DNA of 64,000 nucleotides from Sepiola atlantica (GCA_963556195.1 OY744520.1:153204107-153268106), one strand, 5' to 3'. Numbered from the stretch's first letter, positions 51,475 to 61,765 are shown. Numbers and translations are program-made. Notes: generated from the letters alone by a model not told the origin.

Positions 51475-54177
51475 CTAGTCAGTGTCAATCAGCGGCCTAA
51501 AGTCTTTGTCAGTGAGGATGCCGACGGCATGCCCGATATTGCCAGTGAGCAATTCTGACGACGCGCGGCCGTCTCGGGAGATGCCCCCGACATCCAGGGG
51601 GAAGGTTAACTTTAACGCTCTATAAAAACAAGGGTGGACGTAAATGGGGATCCTCCCTTCACATTTATCCCTCAGATCGTCGAGGGAGTCGTGCCCTTCT
51701 TCCACCAACGTTAGACCCAGGATCGCATCCTTTGCTGCTTCTATCATTCGCCACATGGATTTCGTGCGGCGAATTTTCGTCTTCCTGACGAACGTGATCA
51801 GCAAAGGAGCATCGGGGAAGTTGGACGGGTTGGTAGTGTCCAGACCCTGGGTCTTCGTAAGGAGCTGCAGCGGTTTGATGGCACCTCTCTGCTGCGGCGT
51901 AAGCTCGGCAGCGGCGTGGTGCAGATCTGCATTGCAGATGAGGTCCCCTGGCAGGAAGGGGAGCTTTCTCGTCTTCTCCTTTCTTGTAGGAGAGGGCGAC
52001 GCTTTTTGTTTCTTGGCCTGTTTGGCCACATTGGGAGTTTTGGACCCCGACTCTTCCTTTCGAGACAGAGAGCGGGAACTAGCTGGGGGAGTTTCAGTGG
52101 GGGAAGGGGATTTCTGCTCAGTGGTGGGTTTAGGTTTTGGGGATTCGGGGGACTGAGCAGGAGAGATAGTCATCTCTACGGACATTGGGGCGGGGGATTG
52201 GGGCCCAGCCTCTTTTGATAGTGAAACGGCACGTTTGGCCACCTTTCTGTCCCGGGTGAACTTTTTCTCTGTCTCTCGAGCCGGGGCCGGGCAAGCGTCA
52301 CCCTCCATCTTCTCCCCTTCCGAGTCGGACGATGATGATGTTGATGAAGGTAGTGACAGGGGAGCCTCTGTCTTCCGTTTGGTGGCCGCTGCCGTGCCAG
52401 ATGTTTGCTGCGGCTCCTTATCGGTGGGCATATCCTCGCTCATTGACTTAGCGGGACCCCGCATCCCTTTTACATCAGAGGGCTGCACTTTGGAGGAGGG
52501 CTTCTGTGGTTTGTTCTTTCGGACCACTGGGGTGAAACCCTCCTCGTCCTTTCCGGTTTTAGGAGCTGCTGATGCCGCTGGACCTCCCGGGGCTGCGGCA
52601 GAAGGGGTCTTCTTGATTGGCGCCTTTTTTGGGCAGTCTTTCGCCATATGCCCCTTCTGCTCGCAGTGCCAGCAATGTGGCCTCCTGCCCTCGACGATGA
52701 TAGACATCGACCAGGAGTCGCACTTGAGCAGTGGCGGTATCTTGTTGAAGCCATCCCGGTCCAAACGCATTTTAATTTTGTAGTCCCCTACCATTAGGTT
52801 ATGGGGACCGCGGACCGGGATTATGGCTTCGACGTCCCCATATTGACTCATCACTGCACCTAGTTGCTCCGAGTCAATATAGCAGGGGACGCCGAGGACA
52901 GTGACTAGTGTCCTCCTCCTGCTCAAGTACTCCGGCCTGAGGATCAGATGTTTATGCCTCAGGTCGGTCCTGGCCAATTTCTCCGCTTCTTGTTCCGAGG
53001 GGAGTAGTACGTCCCAGGTCGCGAAACCTCGACGGCAAATGTATGTCGCCGGGACTTTTAGGGACCATAGGATTTCCCCTACTGTCTCGATTTGGACCCC
53101 AGCCAGCCCTTTGGTTCTGGAGTCGATGGTGACTAGCGAAACAATTCGCTTCGCTAGCCGTTCCACCGCTCCTGGCGCTGCTTTGATAACGCTACCGTCG
53201 GTTAGTTCCTTGTACTTAGACTCGAACAACCGACGGTATTCTGATGGGCTTCTTTGCGACTGGGGTCCCCACTGGTCTTTTGGTGATTGGGCAGGAGAGT
53301 TGGTTTGCGCCGGAGTTGTAGGTGTTACAGCCTTCGTCGGCGACGGCGTCTTCTGCCCGGGAGGTATCGCCCATGAATTGGGTGTCTCCGCTGGTGTTGA
53401 TGAGAGGGACGGCCACTCCTTTGGAGCTGTTTCCGGCGTTGTTGCCGGCGGAGTGGCCGCCTTGGTTCCTCTCTTGCCAGCGACATCCGCTGCTCCTTTT
53501 TTAGTGATGGTGCGAGCAGCCCCCATCTTCCTCGGCCTAGACTGCCGCATGCTAGCCTTGGCCGGACCAACTGGAGTCAGCTGCAGAACTTCCATGCTGC
53601 TGTCTCTGCTACTGCCACGACTGCTCACAGGGCTGTGGTCGCTGCAGACACTGCTGTCGCTGCAAATGCTGCTGTCACTGCCAAAAAGTTCTTGGGTCAG
53701 GTTGCGGCATTGAGCAGAGTCCCTGTCAATGTGGGCTGGTGGCTGATCTGGGTCGGTGGCCCCTTCTTTGTGGGACTCCACCGACCGGGTCGCTCTTACT
53801 CCTGGAGGCAGGCGGCCTTTTCGCCTACTACCAGGCGGGCTGACGGTTGAAGCCCGGCGAGCGATTGGTGCAGTGGGGAGTCGTTCCCACCGACCCAGAT
53901 CACCTCTAGGATCTGAGCTATCCTGGGTGGAGCTGCCGGGGACAGCAGCGTGCGAGCTAACAGGGCTCCCGCCTAAGGCGGCAGACCCCGATCTACCTTC
54001 AGTGCTGGGAGCGGCACTGGCGGACGTACTGGGCACGACGCCTATGGCGGCGTGACCGTCCTGCTGTTTGAGGTCTGCTCCCTCCCCGACCTGAGACCGT
54101 CGCCTCAGTTCGGAAAAGGAGCCCGGGCTAGACAAAGACTCTGCAGCAGAGCCCGGACCACTCCTCCCCTCTTCCAT
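51475..54177 (-). CDS. LINE B ORF1: RNA-binding protein with CCHC knuckle
   Basis: 900 residues, ATG at 54,177, stop TAG at 51,475. The N-terminal third is Ser/Pro/Thr-rich and looks disordered, with a DSSICSDSSVCSDHS cluster. The shared domain follows (SEYRRLFESKYKELTDGS, RIVSLVTID, TVLGVPCYI, MSQYGDVEA), then the zinc knuckle CWHCEQKGHMAKDCPKK near residue 500, a charged linker, and the conserved C-terminal domain (RKLPFLPGDLIC, RIPIYVHPCFYRALKLTF, GRASSELLTG). It is expected to coat element RNA. The 13-residue repeats of LINE A are missing. The linker and N-terminus are far more divergent between families than the two conserved domains. Confidence 0.88.
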   Translation of the reverse strand: MEEGRSGPGSAAESLSSPGSFSELRRRSQVGEGADLKQQDGHAAIGVVPSTSASAAPSTEGRSGSAALGGSPVSSHAAVPGSSTQDSSDPRGDLGRWERLPTAPIARRASTVSPPGSRRKGRLPPGVRATRSVESHKEGATDPDQPPAHIDRDSAQCRNLTQELFGSDSSICSDSSVCSDHSPVSSRGSSRDSSMEVLQLTPVGPAKASMRQSRPRKMGAARTITKKGAADVAGKRGTKAATPPATTPETAPKEWPSLSSTPAETPNSWAIPPGQKTPSPTKAVTPTTPAQTNSPAQSPKDQWGPQSQRSPSEYRRLFESKYKELTDGSVIKAAPGAVERLAKRIVSLVTIDSRTKGLAGVQIETVGEILWSLKVPATYICRRGFATWDVLLPSEQEAEKLARTDLRHKHLILRPEYLSRRRTLVTVLGVPCYIDSEQLGAVMSQYGDVEAIIPVRGPHNLMVGDYKIKMRLDRDGFNKIPPLLKCDSWSMSIIVEGRRPHCWHCEQKGHMAKDCPKKAPIKKTPSAAAPGGPAASAAPKTGKDEEGFTPVVRKNKPQKPSSKVQPSDVKGMRGPAKSMSEDMPTDKEPQQTSGTAAATKRKTEAPLSLPSSTSSSSDSEGEKMEGDACPAPARETEKKFTRDRKVAKRAVSLSKEAGPQSPAPMSVEMTISPAQSPESPKPKPTTEQKSPSPTETPPASSRSLSRKEESGSKTPNVAKQAKKQKASPSPTRKEKTRKLPFLPGDLICNADLHHAAAELTPQQRGAIKPLQLLTKTQGLDTTNPSNFPDAPLLITFVRKTKIRRTKSMWRMIEAAKDAILGLTLVEEGHDSLDDLRDKCEGRIPIYVHPCFYRALKLTFPLDVGGISRDGRASSELLTGNIGHAVGILTDKDFRPLIDTD

Positions 54178-54530
54178 CCAACTCCCGGCTAGAGACCCGC
54201 CGATTCGGATTCAGGAAGACCGTCGCCAAAAGGTACGTAAGTCAGACCCGAAACCTGCCAGCTGCTTAAGTCAAGCCTGGGGGTTGGACACCTGCAAGAG
54301 AAGGGAACAAAAAGATTAATACAATGGAACCGCCCAACAGGGGCGGCCACCCAAGAGGGGTGTGAAGAGACAAATTGCCCAACAGGGGCTAGTCTAAGGG
54401 GACAGAGAGAGTCCCCTGATGATTTAGCTTTAAACTGGGCGGGGCCCAAGTAGCTGGTCTCCTCTTAGGCAATCACAAGTGATTGCCTAAGAGTTGCCTG
54501 AGAAAATACAAGACGAGTCAAGATTTTAAA
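54178..54530 (-). promoter_or_regulatory. LINE B 5' UTR with a 32-nt palindrome
   Basis: Upstream of ORF1 is the block conserved with LINE A (AAGCAGCTGGCAGGTTTCGG and CCGAATCGGCGGG). Further 5', 54,462-54,493 is a 15-bp inverted repeat with a 2-nt centre (CTCTTAGGCAATCAC and its complement). No U2 head is seen at this 5' end. Regulatory role is inferred. Confidence 0.55.
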
Positions 54531-55270
54531 AGGCGGGAGAAAATCAATTTATTTATCCAAATAATATACAGAATACATTAAATAGATGTGGCACAAGGCC
54601 AAAAGGGGGTATGGGGGGGAAAGTGGGGGTCGGGGGTCGTCCACTTGGTCTATGAATACCCTAGAAACTAGTTTCAGTCACCATAATACCACATTCACTC
54701 TATGGACTTAAGCTACTTAAAATATCCCCAGGTGTTTCAATGAATTTTATTTACAAAGATTATGTACATGTGTGATGATGGGAGTGGGAGAACAAAAAAC
54801 TAAGCCTTAAATAATCCCCCAAAAATAAATAAAAATAAAAGTGATGGTAAAAATAAAGAAACAAGGAAAATGCTAATTAAGATAAGTTAGTAGGGTCCCC
54901 CCCACCTATCTAAGGTATGAAATGCTCGCTGTCTTCCGGTAAAAACCGAAAGCAAGAGAGTCAGTTCCTAATTGGGAGTGGGCGTTTCTATGGGGGCAAA
55001 AGAAATGGAGGGATGGGTTTGTCGGGATGTGCGGTGTCCTTCAGGATAAGTACTTTTAGGGCGGGTCAGGGATATAAAATAAATTAGGGAACGGGCATCC
55101 TGAAGGAGTTCTGACACCTAAAATAAATCTGGGGACAGAGAGCTCATTTACGCTACTAGCTAATAGGGACTGCGCCAAAGAATTTGCTGGTCAGTTTTTT
55201 AAAAAGGGGTTGTTTTTTTTTTTTTTTTTTTTTTTCGACAAAGAGACTTTGAGGTCGCTGTGTGCCATGC

Positions 55271-58200
55271 CTAGGCAGGGAACACGAACTCGAATCTATT
55301 CCGCGTGAACACGCATAAACTAGCGGTGTGTATCCACCTACTTTTGAAAAGTGAAGAAGGCAACCTCCTTCTATCAGATTTGATTTTGATTTTAAGCTGG
55401 TGTTTAAAATACGAAATCAAATCATAATAAGAAGGCGGCACCCCCCCACGCCCTATCTCTAAGCGAGAAGTATACACCACGAGTCTAGCTACGGCTAAGA
55501 TCGCGAGCAAAACCATACGTTTCTCCCTGGGCCACAAGGGGTCCATGTTGAAGACAACGGATGCTAAATCCAAGCACGTCACCCGATCGGGGGTGATGCG
55601 AGCCGTCACCTCGCCGACATACGTCCAAAATTCACGAAGTTTGGAGCAGGTGAAAAAGGCATGTTCCGCCGTTTCAATTTCATCTTCCTCGCAACGTGGG
55701 CAAAAGGGGCTGATAGCCATACCAATTTTGAATCGTATGTCATTGAGGGGTAACACATTTCGAACCAATCGCCAGGTCAGAGAGAACTCAGAATTATTGA
55801 GATAGCTCCTGCCTGGCGCCCAATTCCACTGAGAGCGAGCCTCCTCCTCCGACAATCCAAGTCGCTCCCCAAGAGGATCCGAAGCGGTCCCCACCACTAA
55901 CTCCCGATAGAATGTCCTTCTAGACCGGGCGAGGTCACTGGACCCCGGCAGCACTCTGAGCGCAGCTCGGCATTCGTTGAAGAACTGCGATTGACTCCTT
56001 GGCTTACGTCGGCATTCGGCCAAGTGGTCAGGGATGAGGTTAGGAAAAGCGCTTCCAACCGCAGGGCCCCACGCAGACTCCTCTGTCAAGGTTCGGCTCA
56101 GGAATGATAACCGCTCGGCATACAAATGGCTCGCCAAGTCGGGCATTCCCAAGCCTCCCACATCAGGACGTTGAGTACAGACCTGTCTACGGACTAGCGG
56201 CTTCCCCTTTGCCCACAAAAGCGAGAAAAGGAGACGCGTTAAAACCGCTCGGCGGTCCGCAGGCAGAGGTAGTACAGCCAATCGGTAAAGGATGAGCGGA
56301 AAGACGTACGTGACGCACGCCTCAGCCCGACCTTTAAGGGAAAGCCCCCTTCGAAGCCAAATCCTTACAGACGCTTCGACCTTAGACTGTACTTCCGACC
56401 AGTTCTTATCAAGCTGGAGACCGGGTCCGAACCATACGCCGAGGATCCGAACCGGGCCGTCAGTCCAGTTGAAAAGGCCCGGGAGCGCAGCCGCGCCACT
56501 CCAGGCAGCCAACCTTAGGCCATTGGATTTGCTAAGGTTGACTTTGGCCCCTGTCACTTTTTCGTACCTTCTGAGTGCCTTAGTCACCGCGAGAATGTCT
56601 CGAAAGCACGACACAAACACGGTGACATCATCGGCATACGCGGATACCCTGGCTCGCGCACCGCCAGGAAGAGCAATACCGCGTAGGGCCAGTCCAGGCT
56701 CCCCGATCCTAAGCCTGCGGAGAAAAGGCTCCAAGGCAAGGACGTAAAGCAGGGGAGACAGCGGACATCCCTGACGTACCGACCGAGAGACGGCAAAAGA
56801 CTCCGATCGCATTCCATTCACTTGCACCACTGCCGTCGGCCCGCGATACAAAATGGAGATCCATCTGCGGAAGTCCGGTGTAAAACCGGAGGCCTCTAAA
56901 ACAGATCCCAGGAACCGATGGTCGACCCTGTCAAAAGCTTTGGACTGATCTAAATTGATCAGCGCGGCTTCGGTGTCGTCTTCTAATCCCTCTATGATCG
57001 TGCGCATCAGATGCAAGTTGTTTTGAATCGATCTCCCCTTCACAGCATAATTCTGATCAGGTTCGACCAACTCAGCGATAACAAGCTGCAACCGATTTGC
57101 AAGAACTTTGGCCAAAATCTTTAAATCTGTGTTTAGCAGAGTTATGGGCCTGTAATCGTCTAATTCCCCACCATCTTGGCCCTTTTTCTGAAGCAATGTG
57201 ATCACTCCCTTGGTGACTTGACCGGGGATGGAACCCTGTTCAAACCAGTGATTGAAAACATTGACCAGAATAGGTACGAAGATGTGCGACAGCCTCAAGA
57301 ACAATTCATAGGGCAAACCATCGAGTCCCGGCGATTTGTCGTAGCCGACCTGCTTCAGTGCAGCCAAGACCTCACACTCTGTAACGCGCCCATCACAGCT
57401 AGCCGCTCGGGCCGCCTCCAGGCGGGGCGAGCCAGCTAAATAGCTGCCAAACTCCTCGACGCGGAGTCCGGGCAGTTGGGTGAACCGTTCCATGAAATGC
57501 TCACGAAATCCCCGGCAAATCTCCCGAGCCGACACAAGGGTGTGTCCTTCCGGGTGTTTGACTTGACGAATGAGACCGACCGAGCTGCGACGAAGTGGAG
57601 TTCTACGCTCTTGCGCGTCCACATTCACGGCTTCGTTGGACACTCTATCTAGCCTAGCTCTAACTACTTGACCTTCATACCGCACGTTAGCCGCACGTTT
57701 CAGGTCCCCCTTAGCTAGTTCTATGCCTAGGGAATCCCCCCCAGCCACCGCCCGGGCCAGCTTAGTTTCTAAACGCTTTTCTGTTTCTGCCTTATTTAAG
57801 GCGAGGCGTTGGCTATATTGAACAGAAAAGCGCCTAATGCCAACTTTGGCGTTAACCCACCACTTACTCCCGGTTACCGCCCCCACTAATCCCTTTTGAA
57901 AGTTAAGAGATAGCTGCTCCCGGAAGTCACGTATCTCCAGTAAGGAGGTATTTAACTTCCAGTAGCTAGCTACCTTGTGTGTCTTAGGGGCTAATTCCAG
58001 ACTGGCCACAAGTAACTTGTGGTCAGAATGGCCTAACCAGTGGAACGTGGGACAAGAGATATAATCTACGTTGCCTCTTCTAATTAGCAATCTATCCAAG
58101 TAAGAACTTGAATGGAAAGTGCCGCTAGCGAGCCACGTCCACATCTCCCGCCCTGGGTGATCGATACGAAATCTGTCGACCAGATCGCATTGTGCCATCA

Positions 58201-58705
58201 GATCAGACAGACTTGTCTCACACCTATCCGACCCACTAGGTCCCCCCACCTTATCTATCCTGGGATCAAGGATGGCATTCCAATCTCCCACTAGGATTAG
58301 CCGCTCCGAACCACCGAGAAACCCCTCCAACCCCCGGAAAAAGGAAACCCTCTCACGAATGGAATTGGGCGCATAAACCGCGACGATTCGAAACATGGCA
58401 CTATTCACGGCAACATCAGCCACGACCAGTCTGCCATCAGCATCCGCGTGAACAACGTTTACCCTTGCTAACAGAGTGCGTCTAACTAACAGCGAAACTC
58501 CCCGAGCAGAACGGTCACCAAAAGCTGAAAAAACATCGAAATGTTCCGACAGCAGTCGGTGATCGTCCATCGAAACATAGTGAGTTTCCTGTACCGCAGC
58601 CACATCTAATTCAAGAGCCTTGAGATCCCCCAGTATGCGGGCTGCCTTGCTTAAGGATCTCAAGCCTCTCGCGTTCAAGCTTCCTAGTTTCAAGGTCGTA
58701 GCCAT
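55271..58705 (-). CDS. LINE B-family ORF2 (unit C)
   Basis: Same protein as at 48,036, from the ATG at 58,705 (4 nt after the ORF1 stop). All APE and RT residues are present. Differences from unit B are few: F to L in DLKALELD, TFHSSSYLDR for TFLSSTYLDR, LELAPKTH for LELGPKTH. Apparently functional. Confidence 0.92.
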   Translation of the reverse strand: MATTLKLGSLNARGLRSLSKAARILGDLKALELDVAAVQETHYVSMDDHRLLSEHFDVFSAFGDRSARGVSLLVRRTLLARVNVVHADADGRLVVADVAVNSAMFRIVAVYAPNSIRERVSFFRGLEGFLGGSERLILVGDWNAILDPRIDKVGGPSGSDRCETSLSDLMAQCDLVDRFRIDHPGREMWTWLASGTFHSSSYLDRLLIRRGNVDYISCPTFHWLGHSDHKLLVASLELAPKTHKVASYWKLNTSLLEIRDFREQLSLNFQKGLVGAVTGSKWWVNAKVGIRRFSVQYSQRLALNKAETEKRLETKLARAVAGGDSLGIELAKGDLKRAANVRYEGQVVRARLDRVSNEAVNVDAQERRTPLRRSSVGLIRQVKHPEGHTLVSAREICRGFREHFMERFTQLPGLRVEEFGSYLAGSPRLEAARAASCDGRVTECEVLAALKQVGYDKSPGLDGLPYELFLRLSHIFVPILVNVFNHWFEQGSIPGQVTKGVITLLQKKGQDGGELDDYRPITLLNTDLKILAKVLANRLQLVIAELVEPDQNYAVKGRSIQNNLHLMRTIIEGLEDDTEAALINLDQSKAFDRVDHRFLGSVLEASGFTPDFRRWISILYRGPTAVVQVNGMRSESFAVSRSVRQGCPLSPLLYVLALEPFLRRLRIGEPGLALRGIALPGGARARVSAYADDVTVFVSCFRDILAVTKALRRYEKVTGAKVNLSKSNGLRLAAWSGAAALPGLFNWTDGPVRILGVWFGPGLQLDKNWSEVQSKVEASVRIWLRRGLSLKGRAEACVTYVFPLILYRLAVLPLPADRRAVLTRLLFSLLWAKGKPLVRRQVCTQRPDVGGLGMPDLASHLYAERLSFLSRTLTEESAWGPAVGSAFPNLIPDHLAECRRKPRSQSQFFNECRAALRVLPGSSDLARSRRTFYRELVVGTASDPLGERLGLSEEEARSQWNWAPGRSYLNNSEFSLTWRLVRNVLPLNDIRFKIGMAISPFCPRCEEDEIETAEHAFFTCSKLREFWTYVGEVTARITPDRVTCLDLASVVFNMDPLWPREKRMVLLAILAVARLVVYTSRLEIGRGGVPPSYYDLISYFKHQLKIKIKSDRRRLPSSLFKSRWIHTASLCVFTRNRFEFVFPA

Positions 58706-58709
58706 TGCA

Positions 58710-61412
58710 CTAGTCAGTGTCAATCAGCGGCCTAAAGTCTTTGTCAGTGAGGATGCCGACGGCATGCCCGATATTGCCAGTGAGCAATTCTGACGACGCG
58801 CGGCCGTCTCGGGAGATGCCCCCGACATCCAGGGGGAAGGTTAACTTTAACGCTCTATAAAAACAAGGGTGGACGTAAATGGGGATCCTCCCTTCACATT
58901 TATCCCTCAGATCGTCGAGGGAGTCGTGCCCTTCTTCCACCAACGTTAGACCCAGGATCGCATCCTTTGCTGCTTCTATCATTCGCCACATGGATTTCGT
59001 GCGGCGAATTTTCGTCTTCCTGACGAACGTGATCAGCAAAGGAGCATCGGGGAAGTTGGACGGGTTGGTAGTGTCCAGACCCTGGGTCTTCGTAAGGAGC
59101 TGCAGCGGTTTGATGGCACCTCTCTGCTGCGGCGTAAGCTCGGCAGCGGCGTGGTGCAGATCTGCATTGCAGATGAGGTCCCCTGGCAGGAAGGGGAGCT
59201 TTCTCGTCTTCTCCTTTCTTGTAGGAGAGGGCGACGCTTTTTGTTTCTTGGCCTGTTTGGCCACATTGGGAGTTTTGGACCCCGACTCTTCCTTTCGAGA
59301 CAGAGAGCGGGAACTAGCTGGGGGAGTTTCAGTGGGGGAAGGGGATTTCTGCTCAGTGGTGGGTTTAGGTTTTGGGGATTCGGGGGACTGAGCAGGAGAG
59401 ATAGTCATCTCTACGGACATTGGGGCGGGGGATTGGGGCCCAGCCTCTTTTGATAGTGAAACGGCACGTTTGGCCACCTTTCTGTCCCGGGTGAACTTTT
59501 TCTCTGTCTCTCGAGCCGGGGCCGGGCAAGCGTCACCCTCCATCTTCTCCCCTTCCGAGTCGGACGATGATGATGTTGATGAAGGTAGTGACAGGGGAGC
59601 CTCTGTCTTCCGTTTGGTGGCCGCTGCCGTGCCAGATGTTTGCTGCGGCTCCTTATCGGTGGGCATATCCTCGCTCATTGACTTAGCGGGACCCCGCATC
59701 CCTTTTACATCAGAGGGCTGCACTTTGGAGGAGGGCTTCTGTGGTTTGTTCTTTCGGACCACTGGGGTGAAACCCTCCTCGTCCTTTCCGGTTTTAGGAG
59801 CTGCTGATGCCGCTGGACCTCCCGGGGCTGCGGCAGAAGGGGTCTTCTTGATTGGCGCCTTTTTTGGGCAGTCTTTCGCCATATGCCCCTTCTGCTCGCA
59901 GTGCCAGCAATGTGGCCTCCTGCCCTCGACGATGATAGACATCGACCAGGAGTCGCACTTGAGCAGTGGCGGTATCTTGTTGAAGCCATCCCGGTCCAAA
60001 CGCATTTTAATTTTGTAGTCCCCTACCATTAGGTTATGGGGACCGCGGACCGGGATTATGGCTTCGACGTCCCCATATTGACTCATCACTGCACCTAGTT
60101 GCTCCGAGTCAATATAGCAGGGGACGCCGAGGACAGTGACTAGTGTCCTCCTCCTGCTCAAGTACTCCGGCCTGAGGATCAGATGTTTATGCCTCAGGTC
60201 GGCCCTGGCCAACTTTTCTGCTTCTTGTTCCGAGGGGAGTAACAAGTCCCAGGTCGCGAAACCACGACGGCAAATGTATGTCGCCGGGACTTTTAGGGAC
60301 CATAGGATTTCCCCTACTGTCTCGATTTGGAGCCCAGCCAGCCCTTTGGTTCTGGAGTCGATGGTGACTAGCGAAACAATTCGCTTCGCTAGCCGTTCCA
60401 CCGCTCCTGGCGCTGCTTGGATAACGCTACCGTCGGTTAGTTCCTTGTACTTAGACTCGAACAACCGACGGTATTCTGACGGGCTTCTTTGCGACTGGGG
60501 TCCCCACTGGTCTTTAGGTGATTGGGCAGGAGAGTTGGTTTGCGCCGGAGTTGTAGGTGTTACAGCCTTCGTCGGCGACGGCGTCTTCTGCCCGGGAGGT
60601 ATCGCCCATGAATTGGGTGTCTCCGCTGGTGTTGATGAGAGGGACGGCCACTCCTTTGGAGCTGTTTCCGGCGTTGTTGCCGGCGGAGTGGCCGCCTTGG
60701 TTCCTCTCTTGCCAGCGACATCCGCTGCTCCTTTCTTTGGTACAGTATGTGCCGCCCTCATCTTCCTCGGCCTGGACTGCCGCATGTTAGTCTGGGCCGG
60801 AACGTCTGGAGTCAGCTGCAGAACTTCCATGCTGCTGTCTCTGCTACTGCCACGACTGCTCACAGGGCTGTGGTCGCTGCAGACACTGCTGTCGCTGCAA
60901 ATGCTGCTGTCACTTCCAAAGAGTTCTTGGGTGAGGTTGCGGCATTGAGCAGAGTCCCTGTCAATGTGGGCTGGCGGCTGATCTGGGTCGGTGGCCCCTT
61001 CTTTGTGGGACTCCACCGACCGGGTCGCTCTTACTCCTGGAGGCAGGCGGCCTTTTCGCCTACTACCAGGCGGGCTGACGGTTGAAGCCCGGCGAGCGAT
61101 TGGTACAGTGGGGAGTCGTTCCCACCGACCCAGATCACCTCTAGGATCTGAGCTATCCTGGGTGGAGCTGCCGGGGACAGCAGCGTGCAAGCTAACAGGG
61201 CTCCCGCCTAAGGCGGCAGACCCTGATCTACTTTCAGTGCTGGGAGCGGCACTGGCGGACGTACTGGGCACGACGCCTATGGCGGCGTGACCGTCCTGCT
61301 GTTTGAGGTCTGCTCCCTCCCCGACCTGAGACCGTCGCCTCAGTTCGGAAAAGGAGCCCGGGCTAGACAAAGACTCTGCAGCAGAGCCCGGACCACTCCT
61401 CCCCTCTTCCAT
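58710..61412 (-). CDS. LINE B-family ORF1 (unit C)
   Basis: 900 residues, same layout as unit B. The differences are clustered rather than scattered: one patch near residues 205-230 (DVPAQTNMRQ against GPAKASMRQ, then MRAAHTVPKK against MGAARTITKK) and another around 340-400 (VIQAA, GLQIETV, TWDLLL, LARAD). The C-terminal half, from the zinc knuckle on, looks identical. The patchiness suggests gene conversion or recombination between copies. Confidence 0.88.
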   Translation of the reverse strand: MEEGRSGPGSAAESLSSPGSFSELRRRSQVGEGADLKQQDGHAAIGVVPSTSASAAPSTESRSGSAALGGSPVSLHAAVPGSSTQDSSDPRGDLGRWERLPTVPIARRASTVSPPGSRRKGRLPPGVRATRSVESHKEGATDPDQPPAHIDRDSAQCRNLTQELFGSDSSICSDSSVCSDHSPVSSRGSSRDSSMEVLQLTPDVPAQTNMRQSRPRKMRAAHTVPKKGAADVAGKRGTKAATPPATTPETAPKEWPSLSSTPAETPNSWAIPPGQKTPSPTKAVTPTTPAQTNSPAQSPKDQWGPQSQRSPSEYRRLFESKYKELTDGSVIQAAPGAVERLAKRIVSLVTIDSRTKGLAGLQIETVGEILWSLKVPATYICRRGFATWDLLLPSEQEAEKLARADLRHKHLILRPEYLSRRRTLVTVLGVPCYIDSEQLGAVMSQYGDVEAIIPVRGPHNLMVGDYKIKMRLDRDGFNKIPPLLKCDSWSMSIIVEGRRPHCWHCEQKGHMAKDCPKKAPIKKTPSAAAPGGPAASAAPKTGKDEEGFTPVVRKNKPQKPSSKVQPSDVKGMRGPAKSMSEDMPTDKEPQQTSGTAAATKRKTEAPLSLPSSTSSSSDSEGEKMEGDACPAPARETEKKFTRDRKVAKRAVSLSKEAGPQSPAPMSVEMTISPAQSPESPKPKPTTEQKSPSPTETPPASSRSLSRKEESGSKTPNVAKQAKKQKASPSPTRKEKTRKLPFLPGDLICNADLHHAAAELTPQQRGAIKPLQLLTKTQGLDTTNPSNFPDAPLLITFVRKTKIRRTKSMWRMIEAAKDAILGLTLVEEGHDSLDDLRDKCEGRIPIYVHPCFYRALKLTFPLDVGGISRDGRASSELLTGNIGHAVGILTDKDFRPLIDTD

Positions 61413-61765
61413 CCAACTCCCGGCTAGAGACCCGCCGATTCGGATTCAGGAAGACCGTCGCCAAAAGGTACGTAAGTCAGACCCGAAACCTGCCAGCTGC
61501 TTAAGTCAAGCCTGGGGGTTGGACACCTGCAAGAGAAGGGAACAAAAAGATTAATACAATGGAACCGCCCAACAGGGGCGGCCACCCAAGAGGGGTGTGA
61601 AGAGACAAATTGCCCAACAGGGGCTAGTCTAAGGGGACAGAGAGAGTCCCCTGATGATTTAGCTTTAAACTGGGCGGGGCCCAAGTAGCTGGTCTCCTCT
61701 TAGGCAATCACAAGTGATTGCCTAAGAGTTGCCTGAAAAAATACAAGACGAGTCAAGATTTTAAA
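61413..61765 (-). promoter_or_regulatory. Unit C 5' UTR
   Basis: Nearly identical to 54,178-54,530, with the same 32-nt palindrome at 61,697-61,728. Confidence 0.55.

Larger units (their letters stand above)
47303..54530 (-). mobile_element. LINE B, Tx1-type non-LTR retrotransposon unit 1
   Basis: The first of three head-to-tail units. The 3' end GATAAATAAATTGATTTTCT adjoins the U2-like segment at 47,302. The 5' end adjoins the 3' end of unit C near 54,530. Both ORFs are intact. The 3' UTR (47,303-48,035) carries a C-rich block and TGGCCTTGTGCC. Confidence 0.82.
54531..61765 (-). mobile_element. LINE B-family unit 2 (unit C)
   Basis: It repeats unit B with a 7,235-bp offset in both ORFs and the 5' UTR palindrome (61,697-61,728). 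Its 3' UTR has a long T-run at about 55,208-55,235 (+ strand). It is joined to units B and D without spacer. Confidence 0.82.

Noticed and set aside
51471..51488. Upstream TTG start for LINE B ORF2
   Set aside because: The ATG at 51,470 aligns with the LINE A start and follows the ORF1 stop closely.
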